Assembly: GCA_022393335.1 (NCBI GenBank) | Contig: JAJEKB010001077.1 | Location: 213,015 to 277,014, forward strand | Source of the DNA: Macrotrachela quadricornifera | Lineage: Eukaryota > Rotifera > Eurotatoria > Philodinida > Philodinidae | Length of the DNA stretch: 64,000 nt | Direction: 5' to 3' | Part shown: piece by piece, positions 1 through 14,404 of the stretch | Layout: every line of letters starts with the position of its first letter | Numbering within the stretch: position 1 is the stretch's first letter | Translations under genes and position numbers: made by a program | The notes under the pieces: generated by a model | The model's database searches: none | What the model was told of the DNA's origin: nothing | What the model saw: the letters and a program-made list of their open reading frames with translations, nothing else

Positions 1-3000
1 AGCAATTTATTTAATCATCATTGCTCTTGTACTCAATTGTCTATGACATATTCATCTTTTCACTTCCATGTTTGATTAAATTTCTTCATATATCACTTCC
101 ACTTGTAGTGATAATAGATCGTATTTATATTTTTTGTACTAAGTTTTGACCAGTAATGATTATGCTTAGTGTTGCTATTATATTAGCAAATCGTATGATA
201 TTTCTTCTTGTTTCTATTGCTATAAATGTCCATTGACAATGAATTTATGTTATACTAACACAAAACAATCAAATTTAGTATGAAAGAAGGCGAATATATT
301 TTATGCAGTGATAAATATGTAGTTATTCTTATATTTATTTTTTAACAATACTTTTTATTAGTTTATGCTGCTTTAAAATGTTAATATGAGTTATTTAACA
401 TTCCTTTGCTCTATCTCTTCCTGTTATTGCTATATTTAGTTTTATCATATTATTAGGTTCTTTATTGAAATTTTATTTAAATTGTTTAATATTAACATTA
501 CTTCGAAAAGAATTTTCGAAATCTATCCGATAGATTATTACAATTTCTTTTCATTATAATCTAGAAAAAGTGAACAAGTACCTAATTAATTGAGCAAAAA
601 TAAATACTTATAGAGTTGAAAACTATGTAACATATATCTATGTATAAAGTGTTTTCGTTTTATTATTGAATCAGAATAAATTATTTTTATTTGTATAAGA
701 TTATATTAAGGAAGATTAACTGTCAGAAAACAACTGATGTAATTAATATTCGCTATGAAAATGTCGAAACTGATCAAAAATGACAGAACAGCTTGTTATA
801 AAATATCAAAGAAATACAATAAATTATCAATTTTTATAGGTTATATACGTTATTTTAATTATATTTTCTACATATAAAAACAGTTGTTCAATCTAGAATG
901 ACATTAAATCTTGTTTTTCTTCTAAGAAAAGAATTAAAATGAGTTAATAAATCTATTTTATGACTCTAATCCTGATTTTCTAATCATCATAACTAATGTA
1001 TACATTTTATGTATGACATTCAAAATAGCCACATAAAACTAAAATACTGAAAGCAGCTGGTCTAATTACTTATTTTCTCTTACTGAAACTTTCGATTATA
1101 ATATCTATAATATATGCTATCCATTTATCATAATCAATTATATGGTTAAATTGACTTTTAACTAACAAATATATTCTTCTAAGTACAATAATATATTAAT
1201 GCATTTATTTATTAATTGTAGATGTTAAATATAGGCTTATAAACATTTTTATGATTTAAAAAATTATATTATATAGAAAATTTTGAATGATTAATCTATT
1301 GAAATGTCTTTGAAATTATGTAAGTAGTTTTATTAATAATATTCTTTTCAGATTAAATTGATAGAATTTATCTGATTATTAAATATTCAATAGATCATTA
1401 CTATTAAGCTATGCAGGAGTAGTAAACAATAAGACGATTAAAAGTTCTCTTATAAATAGAATTTTCGTATGAATGAACTATTTCAATTAATCGTCATTGC
1501 GTTTTCTAACTTTAATGAGGATTTTGATAAAAATAGATATTCAATAAAATAGATTTCTTTTTTTTTTCCATTATCATTTGAATGAGAGTTGACGTCATTG
1601 AGCTAAATTAGATTTATTTTTATTTTGACATAAGAAGACAATCATATATATGTCTCCACCATATATTAACTACATACGATTTACTCAATGATTTATTGAA
1701 GAGGATTAGATGTGGTTTCAAGAGTTAAAACTAATATCCTGATTTTCACATAGCTTAATAAAGATGTCATATTATGTTTATACATCGGAAAATCGAAATT
1801 TTTCTCTGAAAAATCAATCTAAATTAAAATTATGACAAAATGATTGAAATCATCGAGAATATTTTTAAACTATTACTATCATATATTTCTTTTAATTTAC
1901 CTATGTTATTCAATTGAATGTTTAGAGATACATATTAAAATATTATATGAACTATTTGTATTGAAAATAAGATCTTTTCTGTCTTGAAATACCAAAGAAT
2001 TATTTGATATTGACAAATATATGTGATGAATATGTAAGTAGAAAATGAGCGAGCTTATCATGAGAAATTCTCTAATATTTTCATTGATCTATATCAAACA
2101 TTATCGCATTTATACAAAGATTATTATCTTACGTTATAACAAAAATAGAGATCAGAGTAAACAATATTTCAATGAATGGATTTTCTAATCTTTAATATTA
2201 GTTTATCAGAATTATGTTAGCTTATTGAAAAACATATCTTCATTATTATATTATAGATTTTAAAAAACTAGGAAAATTTCTAAAGAATTATTTTTTTAAT
2301 CTGAGAAAATGCTTTATGTATAGAAAAGTTTTCTAAAAGATTGTATTCTGTTCCTAAAAAAAGGATTACATAATAGCAATCAACTATTATATTTCATGTC
2401 ATGACCACCTCGACAATCAATCCATTACTTATTCATCAGCATCTATTTTTCTACTACGTCTGTTAATTGTTCACATCCTATACAATCAATATATGATATA
2501 AAATCATTTTTATTAACAATTCGAATTATTTTATTAATACCAGTTTTCTTTACTAATTGGTCACTAAAGATTGAATTGTCTAAATATATAAAATATTATT
2601 ATTGGAATAGAATTTTTGCCTACTAAATAACCAACATTTAAATATAATGATTATATTGAATATATAATTAAAAGTGTTTGAATAGCATATTCAAGAGGTT
2701 GCTATTAATTTTTAAAATTAGGACAATAATTTTATGCAACAAGTAGTATTTGATTTGATCCACGAGAAGGAAACTGAAGACGAAATCTGTATTGATGTCA
2801 GGCATCTGATCATATAGAATCAAAACTAACTAAAATATCATTTCACTTATGTATTGTAGTACGACAATGATTAAATGTTAATTGTTTTTGATTATTATTT
2901 GATGTAAGATACTAAAATATTCGATATTTAGGATCATTATTAGACAATTCTCATCAAAACAATCCAAAATGAAGATTTTTCTTGAATATATTTCTAATTA

Positions 3001-6000
3001 ATATTAAATATCTACAAAAAAAATCATGCATCTATTATTATCTTTTCCTTTCTTTTGTTCTAGTTGCTTCTTGAACTCATATGATCGAATAATTTTTTTA
3101 TTATTGAATGTTACATTGAATAATGTCTTACGCCATATGTTAGTTATATAATTAACCCCTCGATTTTGATATAAATCTGAATGATTTTTATTCAAAAAAT
3201 GTAGTTTTGTATCCTAGATTAATCATTCAAGATAAAAAGAAAAAACATCTTTTATGAATAATTAATGAAAGATTCACAATAAAATCATAGCATAGACATT
3301 TGATATGATTATTTATTACCTTTAATCGTGATTCTTGAGCGCAAACTGATGACGTCAATAAAAAAAAAAATTATAAAGATGGACGTTTTCAGTTATGCAC
3401 GTCGATATATTTTATTTTAATAGAAATTTTGCGGGTGTAGTTATAAGATAGATTTATATGTAAACAAAGACTGACATAAGCTTACGCTAAGAAAGAAATG
3501 AAAGAATATAAAAAAAAAAAGAAAGAAGAAAAAGAAATGATTGTAATACTTTGTAATTTAAAGTTCAAAAGTGTTTTTTGTTTATTAATCAAAGATCTTA
3601 ATCTACATTATATTATAGTATACAAATTGTTTACAAATTTATAATTTAATAAATTGATATATTTTAGAATAATTAATATAATATTTTCAATAGACAAATG
3701 AATATTAATTGGAACAGTTGAAGAAAATAAATTTAATAATAAGATTTGCATGCTTAGAAAGGAAATATATTTTTTATGTCTCTTAACGATTGTAGATTTA
3801 TTTTGTTTTTATTCATAATACAATTTATTTCTCATTGATATCATATTATCTTAACTATCTAATTCAACCATAGTTTTATCATTACTTATAGAAGTCTATA
3901 TGATAAGAAAGAGACACATTTCAAATGTCTTCGCACTATTAACAGTTGTTCGATGAAGCACGCAATGTGACGCCGAGAGCGAGAAGGAAGTGGTTGATCG
4001 CTTTTTCGATAGAAAAAAAAAGAGAGTGAGAGAAAGCCATGTCTTTCTTGATGATGTCGTCGTTCTCGATTTTGTTGCTGTTTCCATCGTTCTCTCTTTT
4101 TTTTCATCATTAGATTTTTTGTACTAATATAATATCTTACACAAAGCTATTTGCGATTTGCTTATTTACGTCAAGAAAAAAAGAAAAGAGAAAGAAATAT
4201 AAGAATAAAAATCTTATTTATAATCCGCTCATAAACTTGTATGATTAATCAAAAAAAAAAGTGTGTTTACATGGTGAGTGTATCAAAAACTTAATTGATT
4301 ATTTTGTCTTTTATCAAAAAAGAATAGAGCACTTATTTTCTTGTTCTATAACATATGACTATCTATTTTTATAATATTTTCTTTTATATATTTATATTGC
4401 ATTCTTATTAAAGATATAATCATCATTAAATAATAAATAAATAAGCCTATCATTAGAGTTAGACACTGCATATCAAATACTTATTATTATGCGATGACTC
4501 TTGAGATTAATGACAAGAAAACGTAGAAAGGAAACAACTTTTACACAAAATTTAGTTGTCTACATATTATTTGGACAAAAGATTTGTTTCTCATTGTGAC
4601 CGCTCTCTTTCTGTCTGAATGGAACGAGAAAAAACGCATATTTACAGTTACTATCATCATCGTTCTGTATAGACTTGGGTGTTTTTTATCTATTTTCGAC
4701 TCATAAAGGCGCATATATTTCTCTTCTTCTTTCTTCGTCTAATTATTAGTTGGACTTCTACATGCACAACAAATGACATTTCATGCTCGATCAAGGTGAT
4801 GCTCCGTCATAATTCATTATACGCTTAAAAACAGTATCAATCAGGCAAATTTGAGAAGAAAATAACAGCAATGAATATATTAGATATTGTTTTTTTTTGT
4901 CAGCATCATATATAGAAGAAACAAAAAAAAAAAGAAGGGCCAACTATATAATGTAAGTACAAAAAAATTACCACATTTTCAACAATTATAAATTGTCTAT
5001 CAATACTGAAAATGTTTATCTTGAAAAATGATAGCAAGTCTTTTTGACAGTAACAAATATGTACAACAATTCTATAGTTTAATCTGTTGTTTATAACAGC
5101 AGATAAATGAAGCTTGACACAATTGTATACTCGCATATTTTTATCTATTGTAACATAAGTACGCTTGAATCGGCAAAGAAAAACTTCTTTTCTTTTGTAT
5201 CTTGTCTAGAGAAAGTAATGAAATCAAGCGCATAGCCGATATAAAGTGGTTTTAAACAATGATTTGGCTTTCTTTCTATAATCAATAGTCTTTACTCGTT
5301 TAAAAAAAAAAAAAGAATGCTTTTGTTTCATACAAAAGCATCCATTAGTTCAAGTATGATAGTGAATAGTTTGTTATGCACATTTTTTCAATTATTATAA
5401 ATAGATAAGATTATGTGTCTTGTTGATATTTGATAATTTAAAAAAAGAATATGAACAATATTTTTCCTTATTAAAAATAACGACATGACATAAATTTAAA
5501 CCTGCATTTTTTTTTATATACTTGTCAATTCAATAATTCAACAATAGTCGAAGACATATTAGTGTAAAGAAAATATGATTGGATTTTTATCGACAAGTTT
5601 GCATGTGATTTACATTGTCTTTAGAGTTTCCTATTCATTCGTTCTATCTTTCTTTTCTTTTTATTCTTCGAGTTCTTTCTCATATTAATATGCATTATTA
5701 TTCACTCGAACCAACAATATATATATATATATATTAATAGATCTTACAATTTTCTAGTATATACGTATGTATGTATGTTAACATTATTGTAATCAATTCA
5801 TTTCGATGTACGTGATAAATAGTAGATATACCGATAAAAACAATGTTGTGAAATATTGCTTCGATTAAAGTACATAATTTTTTTTGTATCTACTATTACA
5901 TCTTATTATTCTATTTTTTGTCATATGTCCGTGTTTCTTTATATTTTGCACGACAATAAGTAACTGTGTACTACTAAAAAAGAAAGTGATAATGAATAAA

Positions 6001-7798
6001 GAATAGGAAAAAGAATCTTTTCAGTTTTACAATAAGAATTTTTAGTGAAAGATTATCTATTCGCATTATTTATCATAACAAAATACTTGTCTCTTCAATC
6101 TTTTTTTTTTCTATTAACTATTAAGAGAAAATTTTATTAGTGAAGATTAATGTTATGGACTTTTTTACATAAACAATTTCATTTCGTTTATCTTAAATCT
6201 TTCTTATATATATATATATATATATGTATATTTGTATGATGTTGATAAAAAAAGATCTGAAATGAGAGGATACTTATCATCCATGAGCAGGAAATGAGTA
6301 TGTGTTAAGCACGTAGTGATTATTTTTGATTAATTTAATCACAAAAATTAAGGGCGTGACTAAAAACAGTAAATTATTTGTTAAGAATAGAAGTAGATCG
6401 TTAATTTTACATAAATTTCTATTAAAAAATATTTTGAGAATGCGTAGGTTTTTCTTCATATGACCTCTATTATATATATACATCAATTAAGAGTTAAATC
6501 GGAAAAAAAATAATTCTATCTAGTAACCTTGAAGCAATTCATTTCGATCTAATATATTGCATACTTAATATAAGTTTATGAACTATGTAGTTAACTATCT
6601 CATCACCATTAAAAGTATTGTACGGTGAATTACATTTCCGATTAATCTTTTGCGCATGACGGTAGATAACAGAATATTGAATAGGTATGTTAAATCAGTC
6701 GGAGAGTAAGAAGTTTCTATTTTTGCTAATTATTTTAGTTCCTAGACATTTTTTTTCTAAAAGAATACTGAGAAAATAATAAGAGTAGAATAATTTTTAG
6801 TAGTGTTCAGTTTTTATCTGCAAGAAAATGAAATGATCTATGGTTAGAATTTAAAACTTTTTGACATTTTCCATTAGCAACACTTAAGGCGATAGAATAA
6901 GTCGAACAAGACTAATCTTTTCTTTCTTCTGTTTCAATAATATACTTTCTCCTGTGTTTTTCTATAGTATTTTTACAAAGAAACTACTAAGTATATGTGA
7001 CACTTATATCTTGAGTTGTGTTACGCGTTTTGTGTCTCTCTCTCTCACTCTCTCTCTTTTTTCTTCAATTGAATAAGACATTAGAATGTATGGAGAAGAA
7101 GAGCGCATGATTTATAGAAACGTGCATCTTATTCTTTTTCTTGTCTTTATTCTTATTTATATTATCATCATATAACTTTGACTTATTATTGTTATTCTTC
7201 TAGATGATAGAATAACATCAGAGTTTTTTGTATTCGTATTAACTTAAGAATCAAATTATTTAACTTATTTTCTTTTTCTATTATTCAATACAAGATAAAA
7301 GTGAAATTTAGTATTTTATATTTAACATAAAGATTATTTGAATATATAATAAATAGAAAATAAATCTTATTTTATGATGATGTTTGTATTTATATGTTTA
7401 TATGTATTGGTTAATTACACATGACGAATCAATCAATATTAAGATATGTTCGGATTTGTCCATTGTAATGCATCAATTTTAGCACGCCAAATTACTGACC
7501 CAAGGCTTTTTTTGGTTCGAACGTTAATTAAAAATTGGCTTTGGCCCATTATAACCTTTTTCGGTAATTATAATCTCTGTTTTTCTTTCTTGATATAAAA
7601 AGGCTTAATGATAATGTCCGTTTAAATTGTAAAATAATAAGTCTAGAAAACATATAATCTTATATTTTATTTGACAACCTGTATTTGCTAATATTAATTA
7701 TAAAGCATTGATTAGCGTAAAAAAATGGGTGTGGTTAAACAACAGAAAGAATTCTTCCAGGTACAACTAAATCATATTTTTATCCTTCATTAAAATAG
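1..7798. other. gene-poor AT-rich region
   Basis: No gene could be supported here. Open frames are short (under 80 codons), AT-driven and lack recognisable motifs. Short TA runs occur near 5710-5733 and 6205-6225, and a 10-bp hairpin with a 5-nt loop at 5317-5341. The first exon of the downstream GPCR should lie in or beyond the right part of this stretch but was not located. Confidence 0.5.
3..233 (+). pseudogene. possible decayed 7TM receptor fragment
   Basis: Frame 3 reads as two hydrophobic helices joined by a DRIY-like motif (LPLVVIIDRIYIFCTKF, then a stop, then PVMIMLSVAIILANRMIF). This is the order expected for TM3, the DRY box and TM4 of a class A GPCR. Stop codons at both sides and inside the frame argue for decay. 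The left end is cut by the window. The call rests only on hydrophobicity and the DR motif; chance open AT-rich sequence is a real alternative. Confidence 0.25.
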
Positions 7799-8442
7799 GT
7801 GTAACTGGCAATATTCTCGCCATTGTTGTTCTTACAAAGCGTCGTATGATTATGTCATCAACAAATAATTATTTAGTTGCATTAGCTATTGTTGATATCG
7901 CTTATCTTGTATTAACTCTTATACTTAATACATCACAACATCCTTGTTTTACTGGTTCAACATTATCAGATATACTTTTAACAATATGTCGACCAATTGC
8001 AGATTTTTCATCAAATACAAGTGTTTGGTTAACAGTTACATTTACAGTTGAACGATGGGTTGCTATAACATATCCATTACAAAGTCGTACATGGTGTACT
8101 GTACATCGAGCAAGAAAAATTATAATAAGTGTTATGTGTGCTGCATTAATATGTACATCACCATCAGTTTTCGAAATGAAACTTGTACGTATAATTGAAA
8201 TTAAAAATTTAACAAATTCAAATGGAAAAATATTATTTACAAGTCGTATTCGTGCTAGACCTACAGCATTGGGTAACAGTTTACTATATCATCAAATTTA
8301 TTTTAATTTTGTTACGTAAGTAGTTTCTTTTTTTTTCTTAATTAATAAACAAATTTTTGAAAAAATTTTATTTAAAGATTTTATCTTTTCACCCCGGAAC
8401 TAAATTAATCATTAATGAATATTATCTTAGTTATTTTTTTCT

Positions 8443-8481
<39 letters not shown>

Positions 8482-10873
8482 GTATACCACATGATAGAAA
8501 AAAAAAAATTTTTCATTCAACTAGATAGAACTTAAACGGAAATGAGTAATAAAACGAAGGCAATTTAACTTCATTAAAAATACAATTATATTCGTTATTA
8601 AACATGCGTCATATACTTAAACTTGAGTGGTGAAAAAGTATAAGTACCATTTTTAGATTGATTGACTTTATTTCTTATAAAGGACCTTTATGTTCTAGTT
8701 ATTATTCTTTTAAAAAAAAACTAGGTTAATCTATGAAAAATCGAATTATTACTGATATGTTTTTTGTTTAAATCTAGACTTTTATTTATTTAATCGTATG
8801 TATTAAATATAAATTATAGATTTTGATCATATTCAATAAATCATAAGAAACACATGAATACAATTTTTTTTAATAAAAAGGAAAAAGAAAAAGATCGATA
8901 GTTACATATATGATTTATATCTAAAATTAGAAAAGTAATTTCAATTGAAGTTTTTTCTTTAAATAGATTTGCTATTATTTGGATACCATTATTATTTCTT
9001 GCTATTTTCAATACAATTCTAATTTTTTATGTTCATCGATCAAAACAAAATGAACAAAAAAATAGCGAAGGAATTAAATTACGTCGACATAATCGTGGAA
9101 ATCAAGGCGAACAAAGAAAAACAACAATTATGTTGAGTAAGTTTGAAAATTTTTTCAAATTATTATTTTTTATAAATCTAATTTAAAAAAAAATTTTTTT
9201 TTTAGTTGCTGTTGTTATTGTATTTACTGTTTGTCAAATTCCACAAGCAATATCTTTAACTGTTCAATCATTTTTTCCTGTATTATCTCAAACACCAAAA
9301 GTTCTCATTTATAATAATTTTGCCAATTGTCTAGTTGCTTTAAATGCATCAATGAATTTTTTATTATATTGTTGTTTTTCGGAACGATTTCGTTCAACAT
9401 TTAGTTCAAGTTTTTCATTTTTAAGTAAATATTGTGTACATTATATTGAACCAAATTGCAAATTAAAAACAGATAATAATAAATTTTCTGTATCACTTGA
9501 TAATATGTCACTTAATTATCCATATAACCAATCAAATTATTCATTACATGGACATGGTTTACCTACTCGTATATCAAATATGAGCAATGATTTAAGTCAA
9601 AAATGTTTAAAAAAAACTATAAGTAATAATTCACAAAGACAATCACAAATATCAAATCAACATCGACAATCATGGATATCATTATTATCAAAATTGCGAT
9701 CGAATAGAAAAGATAAAAATGATTTTAGACAAACACTTATTTGGCAAAGTACTGAAACGGTATGAATATTTGAATAGATAAAGTTTTTTTTTAATTTAAA
9801 ATGTAATTTCATAGTTTCTCTTATTGACTCTCAGAATACTTGATATATCATTAATAAGAGTCACAAATGTCGTGACATTATAACCTCTACTATAATTAAC
9901 TTACTCTTATTTTTATGAATAAAAAATAAATTTTGTATAAATCAAATTAAAAATAAACTCAAAGTACAAAATCTAATTTGATGAAAATATATTGTTGATC
10001 TTTTCGTTATTTATTCATACACCAGAGTTTTATTTAATGTAAAATAATTATTTACTATTAATATCCTATGAATGAATATAAATATGTTGATTCATTATAT
10101 TCTTTTCTTTACAACTAATAAGATTAAATTGAATTGATTCATACGATTGTTGACATATAAGAAGATGAATGGAAAAATAATTGTCACTTTATCAAAATTA
10201 TCCCATAACTAACTATGACATAGTTTTATAAATACTTATAAAAGAGATAATGTTTAAAAAAAATTCCGCTAATTACCTCATTTCATTCATCATAGAAACA
10301 TTATACTAATGTCTTTTTTATCTTTAACTATCATTTATTATATATAAAAAAATAAATTCCCCAGAGATTATAAATCAAAAAAACAAAAAAGATAACAACA
10401 ATTAATAAATATTTGACTTTATCCTTTAGTGTCCAAGTTCACCAACTACAAGTGTATTGAAAAGTCCATCATCATATGTTCGACAAACACCAACATCAAA
10501 TATTTCAACAATTGGTGATGTTACATTTCGATCTTCTATTGAAGAAGTTATACCAATACGTTTATCAACTGTTTCATTTAGAACAGAAAAACCTCATTCA
10601 AAACGTCATTCAGCATCAATGCATGCATTAAATCGACCATTTTATAAAAATTGCTCAAATGAAAAATTAAAAAAAGCATCAAGTGTTGGACCTAATCGTT
10701 TAGTTAAACCATCTATATTACGTTCAGCATATCATTCACAACGATCATTAAATGATAATAATAATAAAGAACAAATTTGGATAAAACGTCGTCTATCAAA
10801 TAGTACAATTGAAAAACTTTTTGATCGACGAAAATCATTTTTATGGAAAGAAATTGTTGATGTTACTGTATAA
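7799..10873 (+). CDS. class A peptide GPCR, FMRFamide-receptor-like (5' incomplete)
   Basis: Exons 7799-8315, 8967-9136, 9206-9759 and 10430-10873 keep one frame and give about 560 residues. The first exon starts inside TM1 (GVTGNILAIVVL), and TM2 holds NNYLVALAIVDIAY. A Cys lies before TM3, the DRY box is ERW, and the loop WVAITYPLQSRTWCTVHRAR is typical of FMRFamide/myosuppressin-type receptors. TM6 reads VIVFTVCQIPQ, and the TM7 end ASMNFLLYCCFSERFR replaces NPxxY, as in insect FMRFa receptors. The very long C-terminal tail (about 300 residues) is Ser/Asn/Arg-rich and ends in VTV, a possible class II PDZ ligand. The expected role is a plasma-membrane G-protein-coupled receptor for a neuropeptide; the ligand is unknown. 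The N-terminal exon, with its extracellular segment and start codon, was not identified. Confidence 0.85.
8447..8476. repeat. (TA)n microsatellite in GPCR intron 1
   Basis: About 30 bp of alternating T and A within the 651-nt first mapped intron of the GPCR gene. Confidence 0.85.
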
Positions 10874-11885
10874 AAATTTTTCTTTCTTTTATTTTAATAA
10901 AAAATATTAAATTCCGTAAAATTATATTCATAGATTATTAGTTCTGGTCTAGATTATAATAATTTATTTCATAAAATACAAAAGAAATTTTTACTTATTC
11001 AGTTTCTATTATCAATATAACAATAGACATAAATTAGAAATTTTAGAATTTCTTTTTTTTTATTCTTAGATAAAAGATATAAGATATAATAGAACTCGAA
11101 AAAGTAGGACATTGCCGAGGCATAGAATAATTACAATTCCAAGTTAATTATCGTTTTATAGGAAATCTCGACCGAAAAAGAATTGACAATTTTTGATTTT
11201 GTTTCCTCTTTGAACTATACCTTTAGAGAATATAATGTAATTTTTCTAAGCTACACTAATGTCTTATTTTGAAAATAATTATTTATTCTTCAATATTTTT
11301 ATTTTCTTTTAATGTTTATAAAATATTTATCAAGAAATTATAAAAATAATTCATAAATGTAGTTAAAAAGAAAAACAAATTATAAAAATATTTTTCTCAT
11401 TCCTTTACATAACATTTAAATGTTATAATCTCGATAACAATCATATTCCCATAAGATAAATCAAGCAATAAAAATATAAAAAAAAAAGAAATTTCTTTTC
11501 TTGATTGAACATAAATATAATCATTCTAATGTGTGATAATCAAATATATTGATCGTTTCTCAGCATGGGTAAAAAAACCTATCCTCATTATCACATATGA
11601 GTAACTTAAAAGAAAAATATCATATATGAACTTTATTGAAGGTCATCATGTTCAATTAAAAGAAAATTTTTTTTCTCTCACTGTCTCCTGCTATTAAATC
11701 AATGATTGGTGCAGAAAAAGAAGAAGAAGAAGAAGAATAAACAGGTGGTGGTGCTATTATTATTGTTGTTTTTTCTTTTTCGTTCTCATTTCGATTCATA
11801 TCAAACAAATAGATACAACACATTGATTAGAATATATATATGTATATAATCATAATGCTTTCTAACATTACGATTATCGTTTAAA
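10874..11885. other. intergenic, GPCR 3' side and SH3-gene 5' side
   Basis: No coding signal. A likely polyadenylation signal AATAAA follows the GPCR stop (around 10897). A short GAA repeat lies near 11720-11740. The start of the SH3 gene follows without an obvious splice acceptor. Confidence 0.5.
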
Positions 11886-14404
11886 ATGATGGATCAATCG
11901 ACAACAATTACCAAACTTTTTCGAGCATTACAATTTCGTAAACATATCAAAGGTAAAAAAAAATTGCATTTTTATTTGATTCTTATATAAAGAAAAGAAA
12001 AGAAACCAATATCGATAATTGTTCATAAATGATATTTATCCCTAAAGGTATATTACATAATAAACTGAAGAGAACTTTGATATGTCTTCATGTTTTAAGA
12101 TGTAAGAATTGATCGTTCCTTCTTTTTCTTTTTTTTTTTCTTATAATATACAGATGGGATTCAATGCATAACATGTAATTTTATTCGTTTTTTATTCCCT
12201 CAAGCACATATCTTGCTGTGAACATAAAGACTTATTCTATTTGATATTCATTCATTCATTTATATAAAAATGTGGACTGGTTGCAATATTCTTAGTGAGT
12301 TGAACTGTTTTGATAATCTCTAATTGTTTTCATTTTTTATTATTATTCAGAAAAGACAAGCCCTTTTCTAATTACATATTCATATGTACATACAATCTCT
12401 TTTGTAAATATAGACATATGTTCGTGAAGATCGAACGCGTGAATGCGGAAGTAAAGAAAAATTTAAATATAAAAGAGAATATTTAAACGGTTTTTCAAGA
12501 GGATACTTTAAATTGACAAATGATTGAACTCAGCAGTTAGTCATGCATGAATGTCAATCGTTTGATCTTTTCTTTTTTATCTAGAACTTACAAGCGCATG
12601 TAAACGAATCAATAAAGATGCTTGTTATGAATTTGTAACCTATCGTCATACAACAACAGAAACATCAACACAAAAAAAATCGACTAAATTTAATATATTA
12701 GTATGATTTATAAATAAATAAAATTCTATTTAAAATATTTTTATTTTTAGCGTTCAAAAATTTATAATTATAAACAAAGAAATAAAAGTGCATGTCATAT
12801 ATCAACTCGTATAAAACCAAAAAATGAATGTTCATCGCCAACAGCAACTATTCATAAAAAAAATGAACAACCATTTGAACATCTGGCACATGCAACATCA
12901 ACATCACCAGCTAATTTATCTATGATTGTAAAACAATCATATAAACCTTTACATGCTAAATCAACACAATTTAATAAAAATACAATTGCCGTAACGAAAG
13001 GTATATTGCCACTTTGTTCTACATGAATAATCCATACGATTGTTTGATTAAGAATAATTCTTTTCTATTCAAGTGGAACTACCACTGTTTAATTGCTTTC
13101 ATTTCCTTTTTGACACCTATAAGTTTGCCTCATTTCTTAAGAGAAATAATACGATGTAACAATCATCGTTTAAGTCAATATTTCTTTTATAAATTTTTGT
13201 CTATAGACAAATAGAAAACTAAGCCGATAATGAAAGACAGTTAAACAGATGTGTTTTATTGATTTTAACCGCCTTGAATGTTTCTTATGATTGACTATAT
13301 AATTGGAAACAAATACAATAAAAAAAAAACTGGGTGTAACTTATGTAGATATAGATTATATTTTTTACTTTATTGAAATGTCTAGACACTTGTTATATAA
13401 GGAAATAAATATGAAAAAATCAATAGAACAAACATTGTTTTTTTATTTCTTTAATAAAAATGTACTTGGAAGGATTTTATTAATGTTAATGAAAAAAAAA
13501 GGATTAGCATAAGAGTTTATAGAAGATGACTTGAATATATAGTCAAACTTTGAGAAATTTAATGATATGCTATTCTACATGTCATTCTGAACAATTATAT
13601 CAGGATAAAGATCTAACATATATAATATTCTTTGTATAAAATCGATTGTTTCATTTATATCACTTTTCTGTTAATGACTGAATGTATATGAATATAGATA
13701 TTTGTTAAGACAACAATGAATAAAAATTATATTTTATTTCAGGTACATCTGTGAGAGCTCTTTATTTAGTATCAAATTGGGTATTTATTGAAATTATTGA
13801 AACTGGTCAAACTGGTTTTGTACCTATTTATTGTCTTCGTTTACCAGATTCATCATTAAAATCTTCTTCTTCACAAAGTAATTTAAGTTTATTAAATGTA
13901 AGCATTTATGAAAAACCTCGTTCTATTATCAATACATCGACAACATCTCCTCCTCTTCCTCCTCCTGGCCGTTTTATATCATCAATTGGTCCATGTCATT
14001 TTAATATTGAACAACAATCTTTAACCTGTTCACGTATAAATAAATCAGGAACATATACACGTCAAAATAAAGATCAATCAAATTTATCTCGACAGATATC
14101 AAATATATCTCTTCATGCATATGATCATGATGCATATGGAACACTTAATTTAACTCCATGTAAAAGTTTATCATTTAGTGTATTAGATAGTGAACCGATT
14201 ATTTATCATTCAAATAGTCGTTTACGTGTTATTGAAAATTATCAACGACAATTTATAGGTGATATCAGTGTACTTGAATCTGAAGTTGTTACACTTATCA
14301 ATACAACACAATCAGATAGTGATTGGCGTTTTGTTCGACGTGGTGATGGACGTCAAGGTTATATACCAAAACATATTGTTGTACTTGATAAAAATTTTAA
14401 TTAA
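11886..14404 (+). CDS. SH3-domain protein of unknown role
   Basis: Exons 11886-11952, 12585-12700, 12751-13000 and 13743-14404 sum to 364 codons plus a stop. Residues 304-361 form a complete SH3 domain: RLRVIENYQRQ, an acidic stretch with VVTLI, DWRFVRR, then GYIPKHIVVLD. Residues about 147-177 look like the C-terminal half of a second SH3 (NWVFIEI, GQTGFVPIYCL), with its first half absent or degenerate. The linker between them has a proline run PPLPPPG, a possible SH3 ligand that could fold back on the domains. The N-terminal 140 residues are basic and Ser/Thr-rich with no known domain. Two introns exceed 600 nt, long for this window. It is probably a cytoplasmic adaptor; orthology was not established. 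The gene converges on DGCR8 with 163 nt between stops. Confidence 0.75.

Noticed and set aside
3886..4110. Overlapping minus-strand frames of 63 and 74 codons
   Set aside because: Two frames are open over the same low-complexity stretch; Arg/Gln-rich or Ser/Thr/Phe-rich with no motif.
7087..7170. Short frame MYGEEERMIYRN plus a hydrophobic stretch as a GPCR N-terminus
   Set aside because: It ends at a TAA without a usable donor site in the right phase.
7724..7759. ATG...CAG followed by GTACAA as the first exon of the GPCR
   Set aside because: It ends in phase 0, whereas the 7799 exon needs phase 1, and it lacks the start of TM1.
13014..13512. Two plus-strand frames inside the SH3-gene intron
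   Set aside because: AT-driven Phe/Lys/Asn composition. The flanking exons join in frame without them.
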